The position numbers were made by a program, and so were the translations under genes. 33,192 nucleotides of DNA, from positions 1-33,192 of IMG/VR virus record IMGVR_UViG_3300025112_000089; one strand, 5' to 3'. Shown in pieces: positions 21,579-29,228 of this stretch (position 1 is its first letter; every line of letters begins with the position of its first letter). The notes under the pieces are model-generated. The model was not told where the DNA came from and did no database searches. It saw only the letters and a list, made by a program, of their open reading frames with translations. Source of the DNA: a virus.

Positions 21579-22507
21579 TTCATCTCGCCTGGGTCTTTCA
21601 CTCCCTTTGGCAAAAATTTTATGCTTAAGTTTGTGATAAAAGCTAAATGATGTTTAAGCTGTATGGATTGTACACTAGCATCATTATCTAATAATATAAA
21701 AAGTTGCTTATACTTATTTTTTAATGAAGATAGCATAATGATTTGTTCACTTGTGATACTTTTAGTGAAAACACATGTGACTTGATACTGCGGGGGTAGA
21801 TAGTGTCTAAGCTTAAAACAGTCAAATACTCCTTCTGTAATGAATAATGCTTTTCCTCCTAGTGTAAGGTTGTCTATGTCATATAATAGTCTCTTTGGCG
21901 GTACTATTGACTCATCAATTCCTAAGTCTTTATACTTCATTTGGCTGCCTGTGATAAGACGAGAAGACCACGTTACTAACATTTTATTAAGATACATGGG
22001 AAATATTAATCTATTCTTCCAATTGCCAGCAAGGCAGCATTTAATATTATATCTATCAATTATGTCTTGTGGGTTACTTAATCCCCTATAAACTAAATAG
22101 TTCCAAAATAAGTGCTTAGTTCCTACTTTCTTTATTTGTCTAAATGAAGGTAATAATTTTATTGGGCTTTTATTTTTAACTAAATCTTCATCTTTTTTGT
22201 TAGAAAATACTTTATCAATTTTAGTAGAGAAATTATCAAGTATTGGTAACTCTGCTTTATATAATTGTTCTGCTTGTTGTCTTGAACAATTAATTAATTT
22301 AGCAAGCAAAATTGGTAAGTGTTTACTTCTATGTTGAGAATTTCTCCAACATCCATAAACTCCTGTGTCAAGATTAATTCCCATGTGATAAGACGGGTCG
22401 TCAGGGCAGAAAGGACAGCAAACTGAAACTTCACCTCTCTTAGTATTTTTTCCCTCTGTTACATAGTCAATATTATTATCTTCTAACAATTTTAAGATAT
22501 CTATCAT
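21548..22507 (-). CDS. DNA primase, zinc-ribbon plus TOPRIM
   Basis: 319 residues. N-terminal zinc-binding region: CCPFC (30-34), H41, GINLDTGVYGC (C53) and H59, as in phage T7 gp4-type and CHC2-like primases. The RNA polymerase domain follows (about 130-215, ending near GSQMKYKDLG). TOPRIM: ALFITEGVFDC with the catalytic Glu, then LFILLDNDAS with the DxD. It makes RNA primers for lagging-strand synthesis. The C-terminal helicase domain of gp4 is absent, and the DnaB-like gene two genes upstream supplies it. The stop lies inside the last 85-bp repeat unit. The start overlaps the SF2 helicase stop by 1 nt. Confidence 0.88.
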   Translation of the reverse strand: MIDILKLLEDNNIDYVTEGKNTKRGEVSVCCPFCPDDPSYHMGINLDTGVYGCWRNSQHRSKHLPILLAKLINCSRQQAEQLYKAELPILDNFSTKIDKVFSNKKDEDLVKNKSPIKLLPSFRQIKKVGTKHLFWNYLVYRGLSNPQDIIDRYNIKCCLAGNWKNRLIFPMYLNKMLVTWSSRLITGSQMKYKDLGIDESIVPPKRLLYDIDNLTLGGKALFITEGVFDCFKLRHYLPPQYQVTCVFTKSITSEQIIMLSSLKNKYKQLFILLDNDASVQSIQLKHHLAFITNLSIKFLPKGVKDPGEMKEKDVLKLTH

Positions 22508-24042
22508 TAGTTTCTTAAGTCAACTTTATTTTCAATTAGTGCATTAAATAAGTCTTCTCCCTCTTTTATATATTTTAGTATTTTAGCATCAATGCTTTGT
22601 TTTATTATTAAGTCATAGTAGAAAACTCTTTTTTTACTTCCTGCTCTGTGAACTCTTTTTTCTGCTTGTTGTCTAACAATCGGCGACACTGGGCTTTCAT
22701 AAAATATACAATATCTAGACAATTGTAAGTTCAATGCTAGCGCTGCACTTTGTGAATTAGCTAAAAATACTCTACACTCTGGATTATTTAAGAATGTATC
22801 TTTAGCTAGCTCTTTATCTTTTGTTTTAGAGTATAGCCTTACATAATTAATATTTATCTTTTCTAAGGTTTCACTAATCATATCTCCACTTTTTATAAAC
22901 TCATTAAAGATTACTATCTTTTCATCTTCGGGTATTTCTAATAATAATTCTTCTATTGCATTTAATTTAGGATTGTTTTTGAAATCTATAATTGTAGCTT
23001 CTTCTTCATCTTCATGCTTAACTTTTAAAAAGCCTGCTGATATTTGTCTTAACGCCATAAAAGTATTCTCTATCTTTTGTAAGTTTTTAGTTTTGAGGTC
23101 TTCAATTAGCCTTTCAACTACTATCCTATGATATTTAAAATTCTCTTCTGGGAATTTCATTTTGTATTTAATATAAACTTTATCAGGCAAATCTAGAGCT
23201 TCTGATTCTGCATAACGTATTGAGCTGTGTAATATTTTTTTATTAAGTATGCCTTCCCTTTTAGGGTTGAAAACCCAATCATTATATGTAAACGGATTAT
23301 ATTTTTGAGTGAAGAATGCTTCTCTATATAAACTTATGGCTGAGCTTAGTGCTTCTCCCCTGTCTATTAAAAAAAATTGCGCCCACAAGTCTATAGGATT
23401 TTTGCCAAAGGGAGTTCCTGTTAATCCATATCTATACTTGACTTTTTTAGATAACTGATTGCTTATTTTCCACGTTAATGTTTTTCTATTTTTACAGCCT
23501 GATGAATGTATTTCATCCCAAACTATTAAATCAAACATATTAGAGAACCAGCTTATGTCTTTATCAACAACTTTTTTTCCTCCTTTTGCTGTAGCTAATA
23601 ATGATTGTAACCCTCCATAGTTTAAAATGTAAATGTCACCAGCATTTTTAAGTTTATCTAATCGTTCTGTTTTAGTTCCATATAATTCTATACAAATAAG
23701 ATTAGAGTGTTTCTTTACTTCATCTCCCCATGAGTTGATAGATATTACGTTAGGAACTAATATTAGTGTTTTCTTTATTTGTTTATTTGCTTTCCTATGC
23801 ATTATAATATCAAGCACAATTTTAGTTTTACCCAATCCCATGTCAAGAAATAATAAAAGATGATTATGCTTTACTCCTAAAATTGTTGATGCTATCTGGT
23901 GTTTGTATGATGGATTATAAAATTTTAGCTTATACTTTTTTGCTAATTCTCTTAACTTGGCTCTACGCAACTTTTTTATCCACGTTAAGTTTTGTAGCTT
24001 TTGTTCTGCTAAGAAATCTTTCACAGCTTTTTTAGAAATCAT
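22507..24042 (-). CDS. SF2 DNA helicase (SNF2/DEAD-like)
   Basis: 511 residues. Motif I MGLGKT (68-73), motif Ia region TLILVPNVI, motif II DEIH (176-179), motif III TGTPFGKN (208 on) and motif VI QQAEKRVHRAGSKKRV near residue 460. Together these are an SNF2-like SF2 motor. It may translocate on dsDNA, acting in branch migration or restart like T4 UvsW, or help replication initiation. It lies between primase (1-nt overlap) and DnaB-like helicase (4-nt overlap) genes, so it belongs to the replisome operon. The first 40 residues are very basic and could bind DNA. No nuclease domain is seen. Confidence 0.88.
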   Translation of the reverse strand: MISKKAVKDFLAEQKLQNLTWIKKLRRAKLRELAKKYKLKFYNPSYKHQIASTILGVKHNHLLLFLDMGLGKTKIVLDIIMHRKANKQIKKTLILVPNVISINSWGDEVKKHSNLICIELYGTKTERLDKLKNAGDIYILNYGGLQSLLATAKGGKKVVDKDISWFSNMFDLIVWDEIHSSGCKNRKTLTWKISNQLSKKVKYRYGLTGTPFGKNPIDLWAQFFLIDRGEALSSAISLYREAFFTQKYNPFTYNDWVFNPKREGILNKKILHSSIRYAESEALDLPDKVYIKYKMKFPEENFKYHRIVVERLIEDLKTKNLQKIENTFMALRQISAGFLKVKHEDEEEATIIDFKNNPKLNAIEELLLEIPEDEKIVIFNEFIKSGDMISETLEKININYVRLYSKTKDKELAKDTFLNNPECRVFLANSQSAALALNLQLSRYCIFYESPVSPIVRQQAEKRVHRAGSKKRVFYYDLIIKQSIDAKILKYIKEGEDLFNALIENKVDLRN

Positions 24043-25427
24043 TCTTCGTTACCCTCTCCGATGATATTCCAATAGTTTCTTCCTAGTTTAACACTGTCTA
24101 TGCAAAATTGTCCGATATTATAGTTTTGAGATATAAGTATTTTATCCCCCTTTCTTTGGTTTCTATTTTTTATTACTAATAATCTGGCTAGTCCATGCTC
24201 ATATTCATACTGAGTTTGATTATAAGAGATTAGAATATCACTTGTAAATAATTTGCTAAAGTCTTCTGATAAATATTTCTCATTAATCCAGCGAGCAGTT
24301 GCACCGGCTCTATTAATTTGGCTTACAGCTACCATTGCACAATTATATTCAATAGCTATTCCACGCAACTGTTTATACATATTCCCAATTTCTATTCTAA
24401 GATTATTAGAATCTAATTTCATATTATCTGGGTCATCAACTAATATTAAATCAGGTACAAAGCTACATAAACTAATCAGGTTTTCTAGATATGCTTTTAG
24501 CTGAATTATAGTAAGAGCAGAAGTAGGAAATTCTTTAACAATCAAAGTTTTTTTCTTTAGTTTTGATAGCCTTTCTTTTACAATTTTAGTGATGTTAGGA
24601 TTATGTAGAGTTAAGTCAGGCTTTATATTATCAAACTTTAAATCATCTAATCCTCCATATTCATCTTTTTTAAAGAATGGACTAGAACATAATTCATTAT
24701 TTTTAGCTACACTAAACAGGCTTTGTACATATCTTATTGCTAGCCTTTCTTCAGACATTTCTAAAGATATATGTACAACATTCTTTCTTTGTAACATTGC
24801 AAATTTAGCTAAATGAGTCATGAACCACGTTTTTCCATGGCTTGATAATGCAACAAATGTAAGTAACTCTTTTGGGGCTGGGCAAGCTTCTATGCTATCT
24901 AACTCTTTAATTCCACAGTGTATATGATTTTCTGTTGTTTCAAATATATTACTAAGCTCATTATAATTCCAGAACTTAATTCCAGAATCAAAGATTTCTG
25001 TTTGTTTAGCTTTACAATTATTTAATACTAATTCAGCTTCATCAATCTCTTCTTTTTCTACTAATTCTGCTGCCTTAAGTATATTTGTCTTTAGGGTTTG
25101 AGTACGAATAAACTTTCCCAGCAATGATAAAATATAATCTCTGTTGATACTTTTTATGTGTTCTTTTAGTTTGTTAAGAACTTCTTCATATAACGGCTTA
25201 ACTTTGGTATCTTTATCTTTTAAAATAATATCATCAAGGTGAATTCCAACTGGTTTCTTGAATTGATTATAAAATGAGATTGCTTCTGTTGCTATGTCTC
25301 TAAAAATAAATGATTCAAACAAATTTATTTTGACATTGCTAGCAATTAAAGGTATAGCTTTATCATCAAATACTAATAGAGATAACAAATATTCTTGTAC
25401 TACATTACTTAATATTTCATCTTTCAT
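24039..25427 (-). CDS. DnaB-like replicative helicase
   Basis: 462 residues. N-terminal helical domain (1-~140, starting DEILSNVVQEYLLSLLVFDD), linker, then a RecA-fold motor: ELLTFVALSSHGKT is Walker A near 193-200, HISLEMSEERLAIR matches DnaB motif H1a, LILVDDPDNM is Walker B, and VSQINRAGATARW and RNQRKGDKI are the H3/H4 and arginine-finger regions. The Walker A is atypical: the first Gly is Ala. It would form the hexameric 5'-3' helicase. There is no obvious DnaC-type loader here. The stop overlaps the SF2 helicase start and the start overlaps the exonuclease stop by 4 nt. Confidence 0.85.
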   Translation of the reverse strand: MKDEILSNVVQEYLLSLLVFDDKAIPLIASNVKINLFESFIFRDIATEAISFYNQFKKPVGIHLDDIILKDKDTKVKPLYEEVLNKLKEHIKSINRDYILSLLGKFIRTQTLKTNILKAAELVEKEEIDEAELVLNNCKAKQTEIFDSGIKFWNYNELSNIFETTENHIHCGIKELDSIEACPAPKELLTFVALSSHGKTWFMTHLAKFAMLQRKNVVHISLEMSEERLAIRYVQSLFSVAKNNELCSSPFFKKDEYGGLDDLKFDNIKPDLTLHNPNITKIVKERLSKLKKKTLIVKEFPTSALTIIQLKAYLENLISLCSFVPDLILVDDPDNMKLDSNNLRIEIGNMYKQLRGIAIEYNCAMVAVSQINRAGATARWINEKYLSEDFSKLFTSDILISYNQTQYEYEHGLARLLVIKNRNQRKGDKILISQNYNIGQFCIDSVKLGRNYWNIIGEGNEE

Positions 25428-26233
25428 CTATATCTTTCTAATTCATTTCTCATCCAGGGTTGTAATTCTATTCCATAATGCGGTAAGAATTGTAATAGTT
25501 TTCTTTCATTAAACTTAAAAGTTACCATTCTAAATGGAGTAGCTAAATATTCTAGGGGGAGCTTGATAATTTTCAAATTGTTTTTTATTAATTCTTGCTG
25601 TTCTGCTGTAAGTTGATTGTATCTTTCACTGTCATTTACTAATTTTATGGCTGTTTTTATTCCAACTTTGTGTATTCCCTCTACATTATTATGACTTCCT
25701 GTAATAGCTTTTATCTTCGCCCATTTGCGGGGGTAGAGACTATATTGTTCAAGAAACCAGTTCATGTTTAATAGCTTTTTGTTTTTATATATAAAGACTT
25801 TGTTTGAAAGCAGTTGATATAAGTCATCATCAGAACTCACTATAACTATTCTATTATAATGATTTATGTATTGTTGGCAACAGTTAGCTATTAAATCATC
25901 TGCTTCAAGTCCCTGATGCTTCCAATATTTAATATCTAGCACTTCTAATAATTTTATTGTATACTCTACATTTTCAAAGATTTCATTAAGCATATCTTTA
26001 TCTCTATCTTTTCTATCTCCTTTGTACTCAGGATATAGTTTTTTTCTTGTATACGGAGGAGCATCAAGACAAGCAATAATATGATTTGTTTGAAATTCTT
26101 TAATAAGATTACATAATTGTTGCATGAATCCTAAAAGACCATGAGTACTTTTGCCTGCAAATTCCATCTTGGGTAGTGCAAAATAGCCTCTATATAAAAG
26201 ATTATTGAAGTCAAGAAGTAGTAATGTTTTCAT
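25424..26233 (-). CDS. 5'-3' exonuclease (T5 FEN / PolI-N type)
   Basis: 269 residues. LLLDFNNLLYRGY holds the first metal Asp (D9), PEYKGDRKDRDKD is the helical arch with Lys/Arg, GLEADDLIANC has acidic residues of site 1, VSSDDDLYQLL the next, and ITGSHNNVEGIHKVGIKTA is the H3TH DNA-binding turn with the last Asp replaced by Asn-Asn and Glu. It removes RNA primers and flaps, replacing the exonuclease part of Pol I, since the phage polymerase is PolIII-like. It is coupled by 4-nt overlaps to the 155-aa gene before and the DnaB-like gene after it. Confidence 0.88.
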   Translation of the reverse strand: MKTLLLLDFNNLLYRGYFALPKMEFAGKSTHGLLGFMQQLCNLIKEFQTNHIIACLDAPPYTRKKLYPEYKGDRKDRDKDMLNEIFENVEYTIKLLEVLDIKYWKHQGLEADDLIANCCQQYINHYNRIVIVSSDDDLYQLLSNKVFIYKNKKLLNMNWFLEQYSLYPRKWAKIKAITGSHNNVEGIHKVGIKTAIKLVNDSERYNQLTAEQQELIKNNLKIIKLPLEYLATPFRMVTFKFNERKLLQFLPHYGIELQPWMRNELERYR

Positions 26234-26697
26234 TTGTAGTTTTGCTTCTTTTTGAAAATAAACTTTAGTATGTTTTTTGTTCCATAGTCGGGAAATGCTT
26301 TGTCTAACAAGCTAGGAAACTTCTGATAGTTATTGAGAATGCCGCCAATAGTAATCGGGAGTGAACATTCTTGTAAGAACTCTGCAATTAACTGACTAAA
26401 TAACCAAAATGTTTTTTGTCTAATGACAGGGGTTCTAGTATTATATTTTTGGGAAAGAAATTCTTCTATGAACTTTGTAGCAATTACTAACTTTTTCTGA
26501 TAACTTTTTTTTGCTACTACGTAGGGAATACCCTGACTATGTGTTCTTTTTCGAATGACATTATTAATCTCAATATACAATGATTCTATAGTGTCGGGGT
26601 TTCTAGGCTTAAGTAAAAAGTCTATTTTAGCTTTAAGCTCTTTCAAGTCTTTTTGAGAAAGCTTTAGCAGTTGAGTATTTAGGCTTTCTGGTATCAT
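26230..26697 (-). CDS. Hypothetical protein, 155 aa, first gene of the replication operon
   Basis: All-helical by composition: NTQLLKLSQKDLKELKAKID, then YQKKLVIATKFIEEFLSQ, and a basic end (ILKFIFKKKQNYK). No motif is recognised. It starts the operon that continues with exonuclease, helicases and primase, so a replication-initiation or helicase-loading role is a reasonable guess, but only from position. There is no Shine-Dalgarno before the ATG at 26697; TAAAATGATATA lies directly upstream, so it may be leaderless or start at a later codon. Confidence 0.7.
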   Translation of the reverse strand: MIPESLNTQLLKLSQKDLKELKAKIDFLLKPRNPDTIESLYIEINNVIRKRTHSQGIPYVVAKKSYQKKLVIATKFIEEFLSQKYNTRTPVIRQKTFWLFSQLIAEFLQECSLPITIGGILNNYQKFPSLLDKAFPDYGTKNILKFIFKKKQNYK

Positions 26698-26738
26698 TAT
26701 ATCATTTTAGCTATAGTTTTCCTCAATTCAAGGCCACC

Positions 26739-26816
26739 AGATGGCGCTGGAGACACTTTTTTAATGATGTTCATAGGTAACCATGGTCAGCTTTTATAAG
26801 CTAGCTAGCGTCATCT
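26739..26816 (+). repeat. MMFIGNH repeat element, full copy with G-U-compatible stem
   Basis: Arms AGATGGCGCTGG (26739-26750) and CTAGCGTCATCT (26805-26816) pair at all 12 positions if the + strand is RNA, with two G-U pairs replacing Watson-Crick pairs of the 19105 copy. The inner ORF (26764-26799, MMFIGNHGQLL) and core are identical. It sits 2 nt beyond the stop of the 62-aa gene and in front of the replication operon. The left flank TTTTCCTCAATTCAAGG is shared with the 19105 copy. Confidence 0.85.
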
Positions 26817-26818
26817 TC

Positions 26819-27007
26819 TTACTCAACATAAGTTAATATAGGCACCCATTCTCCATTAATTCTGACTTCGTTTGGTGTCCATTCATATTCAACTATAATG
26901 TCTTTGCTTGAGATACTCTCTGATTCGTGAATTAATGCTTTATACGAAGCATGAATTACTAGATTAATTATAGCAAATACAACTATGGCTAGTAGTACGT
27001 TCTTCAT
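26819..27007 (-). CDS. Small membrane or exported protein, 62 aa
   Basis: The start at 27007 was chosen because AAAAAAGGAGAATCAA precedes it; an upstream ATG at 27052 lacks a site and overlaps the RHH gene. MKNVLLAIVVFAIINLVIHA is a single hydrophobic helix or uncleaved signal anchor, followed by an acidic domain of ~38 residues (SESISSKDIIVEYEW, then VRINGEWVPIL). The domain would lie outside the cytoplasmic membrane. A role in exclusion or host envelope contact is conceivable. Function unknown. Confidence 0.75.
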   Translation of the reverse strand: MKNVLLAIVVFAIINLVIHASYKALIHESESISSKDIIVEYEWTPNEVRINGEWVPILTYVE

Positions 27008-27035
27008 TTGATTCTCCTTTTTTAAAAAGTTAGAA

Positions 27036-27212
27036 TTACTTAATTTTTGCAAGTTTTTTTGCTATGAACTTTTTTATTGCAATACGTATTAAGTCTGAAC
27101 GATTTTTTTCATCATCTTGAATTGCTAACTTATCTAGGGCATCAATTATATCCCTTGGTAAGAAGCAAGTGATGGGCTCCATCCGGTCTGTTGTTTTGTT
27201 AATAGCTACCAT
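27036..27212 (-). CDS. Ribbon-helix-helix (CopG-like) DNA-binding protein, 58 aa
   Basis: The start at 27212 follows AGAAAGGAAAAAGTC; a longer reading from 27257 overlaps the membrane protein gene. The core is EPITCFLPRDIIDALDKLA (beta strand then helix A), followed by NRSDLIRIAIKKFIAKKL (helix B with the S-D-L-I-R-x-A-I pattern). This is the RHH fold that binds operators as a dimer of dimers. It could repress one of the repeated promoters or the 29178 dyad. No toxin partner is recognised beside it. Confidence 0.8.
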   Translation of the reverse strand: MVAINKTTDRMEPITCFLPRDIIDALDKLAIQDDEKNRSDLIRIAIKKFIAKKLAKIK

Positions 27213-27229
27213 GACTTTTTCCTTTCTAA

Positions 27230-27433
27230 TTAATTTGCGAACCACCTTCTTATACAATAACTTCTAACAAGAGAAATTATAGTGAAGCAGGCAGCAATTT
27301 TAAAATTACTAACAAGTGATACATGTATGCTAAACAAAGGGAAGATAATTACTTGGGCAATGAGATTGACTCCCATTCCTACTGTTATATTTGTTACACT
27401 TTCTAAAAAACTATAAAATTTTGTTTGTTTCAT
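27230..27433 (-). CDS. DUF7220-like small membrane protein, 67 aa
   Basis: MKQTKFYSFLESVTNITVGM continues with GVNLIAQVIIFPLFSIHVSL, then ACFTIISLVRSYCIRRWFAN. Two membrane segments and the pattern S-x-x-E-S-x-x-N-x-x-x-G, Q-x-x-x-F-P, R-S-[YF]-x-x-R-R match a family of small phage membrane proteins that I recall as DUF7220. The role is unknown. No strong ribosome binding site is seen; the gap to the gene before is 9 nt, so coupling is likely. Confidence 0.78.
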   Translation of the reverse strand: MKQTKFYSFLESVTNITVGMGVNLIAQVIIFPLFSIHVSLVSNFKIAACFTIISLVRSYCIRRWFAN

Positions 27434-27442
27434 TCTAGCTGT

Positions 27443-27628
27443 TTATTCAGCTAAACCCTTTACATATCCGTTACACTTTTTGGCTTCTGTAAAGCATTTT
27501 GCTATGTCAAAGAATCGTACAGTTCTCTCATTAACTTCTTCTTCCCACTTTTCGTCAATTGTCAAATATTGTCTAACACCATTTCTGCTTTTAAATATTA
27601 CATATTTTCCTTCTATCTTATCTCCCAT
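27443..27628 (-). CDS. Hypothetical protein, 61 aa
   Basis: Starts MGDKIEGKYVIFKSRNGVRQ and has two Cys in AKCFTEAKKC. Looks like a small beta-sheet protein with a C-terminal helix. TTTGGAGAATTAAATG marks the start. It follows the GC-flanked hairpin at 27647. Function unknown. Confidence 0.7.
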   Translation of the reverse strand: MGDKIEGKYVIFKSRNGVRQYLTIDEKWEEEVNERTVRFFDIAKCFTEAKKCNGYVKGLAE

Positions 27629-27646
27629 TTAATTCTCCAAAGATTA

Positions 27647-27673
27647 CCCCCCCATAATATATATTATAGGGGG
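27647..27673. other. Intergenic hairpin, AT palindrome clamped by C7/G5
   Basis: ATAATATATATTAT (27654-27667) is a perfect 14-bp palindrome, preceded by seven C and followed, after one A, by five G. It would form a long stem between the DUF932-like gene and the 61-aa gene. No T-run follows on the - strand (TAATCTTTGG), so it is probably an mRNA processing or stabilising hairpin rather than a terminator. Confidence 0.65.
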
Positions 27674-27688
27674 AAGTATAAGTTTCTG

Positions 27689-28483
27689 TTAGCTAATTAA
27701 TGCAATATCATTTGATGCTTGTTCTGCTAAATTCCAGAGATTTTGATTAAGTCTTACTATCTGATTTACATTTGTAACTTCTTTTCTTGCTTTAATGTGA
27801 TGCTTACTATCTACTATGAACTCTGACTTCCTTAGCAACTTTTCTTGTGTAATGTTAAAAACATTCCATAAGCTTCCGCCTTCATCAGCTTCTCTTTTTG
27901 GCTGAATGAAATTCATTATAGAAGAATATTTTTTATTCCTCTGCCAGAATTCTTCTCTGTAGGCTAAGCTTAATGCTTGGTCTCCAAAGTTGAACTGTTG
28001 TGTATCACTAAGCTTAATGTTTTTCAGCTTATCAGTAAAGTGTACTACTTTGGGCATGTTTTCAATTATTGCTTGTGTTGCTTCAACTGCCTTTTCTTTA
28101 GCTGTACCAATGTGAGTGATAACAAAAGACTCAAAAGTTTCTTTAGCAAAGATAAGACCATTGTCACAATAACTAACTCTTATTCCCCCTAACATTTTTA
28201 ATCTCCAGCTTCTATCATGAGCATTTAATATTGCTACTTCTGGTGAAGAGCCATTGTAAGTAATGTCATTATGCTTCATTGTTACCATGTGTTTTTGAAA
28301 TCCTTCATGATGTGAACCATTCCTACAATTTATTTCCCTAAAGCTACTGATACTCCAGCTATGCTTTTCCAGCTCTTCAATAATATCCAGTGTATTTATT
28401 AACTGGTACTTTTCTGAATTGCTCGGATGAGCATTTCTTTGAGTAAAACACTGTACTTTTAAAAGTTCTTCTTTCATATTCAT
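27689..28483 (-). CDS. DUF932-like protein, 264 aa
   Basis: The C-terminal half has SLWNVFNITQEKLLRKSEF then the basic HHIKARKEVTNVNQIVRLNQ and NLWNLAEQ, the layout of DUF932 (phage/plasmid-like) proteins. There a W-x-x-x-N-x-x-x-E segment precedes an R-x-(I/V)-x-x-x-x-x-x-x-R-x-N-x-x-L-W end. The N-terminal half (GSSPEVAILNAHDRSWRLKM, then GGIRVSYCDNGLI) fits too. The family is common in mobile elements, but its function is unknown. The start has GGAAGGAGAATCAAATG. Confidence 0.8.
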   Translation of the reverse strand: MNMKEELLKVQCFTQRNAHPSNSEKYQLINTLDIIEELEKHSWSISSFREINCRNGSHHEGFQKHMVTMKHNDITYNGSSPEVAILNAHDRSWRLKMLGGIRVSYCDNGLIFAKETFESFVITHIGTAKEKAVEATQAIIENMPKVVHFTDKLKNIKLSDTQQFNFGDQALSLAYREEFWQRNKKYSSIMNFIQPKREADEGGSLWNVFNITQEKLLRKSEFIVDSKHHIKARKEVTNVNQIVRLNQNLWNLAEQASNDIALIS

Positions 28484-28561
28484 TTGATTCTCCTTCCTAA
28501 ATAATAAGCTAAAACTAAAATAATAAAAGTTACTCTAAACTTGAACTTCTTAATACCCTTC

Positions 28562-28975
28562 TTATATTTTGTCCTCCTTTCTAAAATCAACTTCACCCCT
28601 TGTGTGAGGGATGAAGTGAATTGGGTCAGAAACTCGTGGATTAGTGTATTTGACTTTGTATATTTCTCCATCCACTTTTACTAATTCTCCATCAATAAGA
28701 AGTATTGCATTTTTGTAAGCTTCCCTTTTCTTTTCCATGTCTTCTGCTTTACCGGCATAATCCGCTGTAAGGCAAGTTCCGTGTTTGTTAGACCATACTG
28801 CATTTTCTCTCCTCTTATTACATCTATCAATCAATTCCTGTTCCTTTACTAAATCCCCTTTTGCCATTTTCTTAATAAAGGCTTTTACTGTTCCAATCGT
28901 AATGACTGGAGAATACTTATCCATTTCTGTCCTAACTTGCTGGTTGTCTTTTAATTCTTTTACTATGCTTTCCAT
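28562..28975 (-). CDS. Hypothetical protein, 137 aa
   Basis: Helical N-terminal half (MESIVKELKDNQQVRTEMDK), one middle segment with two Cys (DRCNKRREN, KHGTCLTADYAG), and a beta-rich end (ILLIDGELVKVDGEIYKVKY). No domain recognised. It is the first leftward gene after leader copy 3 (promoter 29028-29055), with GGAAGGAGAATCAAAATG at its start. Being first behind the most upstream leftward promoter, it is probably made very early. The 78 bases after it (28484-28561) hold an open frame without a usual start codon and are listed among the rejected items. Confidence 0.75.
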   Translation of the reverse strand: MESIVKELKDNQQVRTEMDKYSPVITIGTVKAFIKKMAKGDLVKEQELIDRCNKRRENAVWSNKHGTCLTADYAGKAEDMEKKREAYKNAILLIDGELVKVDGEIYKVKYTNPRVSDPIHFIPHTRGEVDFRKEDKI

Positions 28976-28989
28976 TTTGATTCTCCTTC

Positions 28990-29160
28990 CTAAAAGTTAA
29001 AAAATAGTAGATGTTAATTATGTATGTATTATAATATAATATATCATTACGTAAACAAGAAAATATATTTTTTTGAAAATAGTTTATAAAGTGTTACAGT
29101 ATAAGTACTTAGGAATGAAAGTTTTTTATAAAATTTTAGTAGTAGATATAAATAAATGTA
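28990..29160 (-). promoter_or_regulatory. Conserved leader/promoter repeat, copy 3, in the divergent region
   Basis: On the - strand: TTTACG (29050-29055), 16-bp spacer, TATAAT (29028-29033). The whole block is nearly identical to copy 1, 27 kb away, including the distal block at 29076-29140. It drives the leftward genes from the 137-aa gene onward; the rightward packaging genes begin 70 bp beyond its far end. Confidence 0.65.
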
Positions 29161-29177
29161 CGCGGACAGTATATTTA

Positions 29178-29201
29178 GTATAATGACATTAGTCATTATA
29201 C
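29178..29201. promoter_or_regulatory. 24-bp dyad between the divergent operons, possible operator
   Basis: GTATAATGAC (29178-29187) and GTCATTATAC (29192-29201) are perfect 10-bp inverted repeats around ATTA. The left arm contains TATAAT (29179-29184), a candidate rightward -10, so a dimeric repressor here would block it. A second TATAAT (29223-29228) directly precedes the terminase ATG. No good rightward -35 is visible. Confidence 0.55.
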
Positions 29202-29228
29202 AATTTAGCAGTTATCTTATTATATAAT

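Noticed and set aside
28480-28671. Open frame on the - strand ending in a hydrophobic helix (RVTFIILVLAYYLGRRIK)
   Set aside because: The only ATG lies deep inside the 137-aa gene. After the AGGAGG that could serve it there is no ATG, GTG or TTG, only ATA and ATT. The helix may be a product of AT-rich sequence. A membrane micro-protein with a rare start cannot be excluded.
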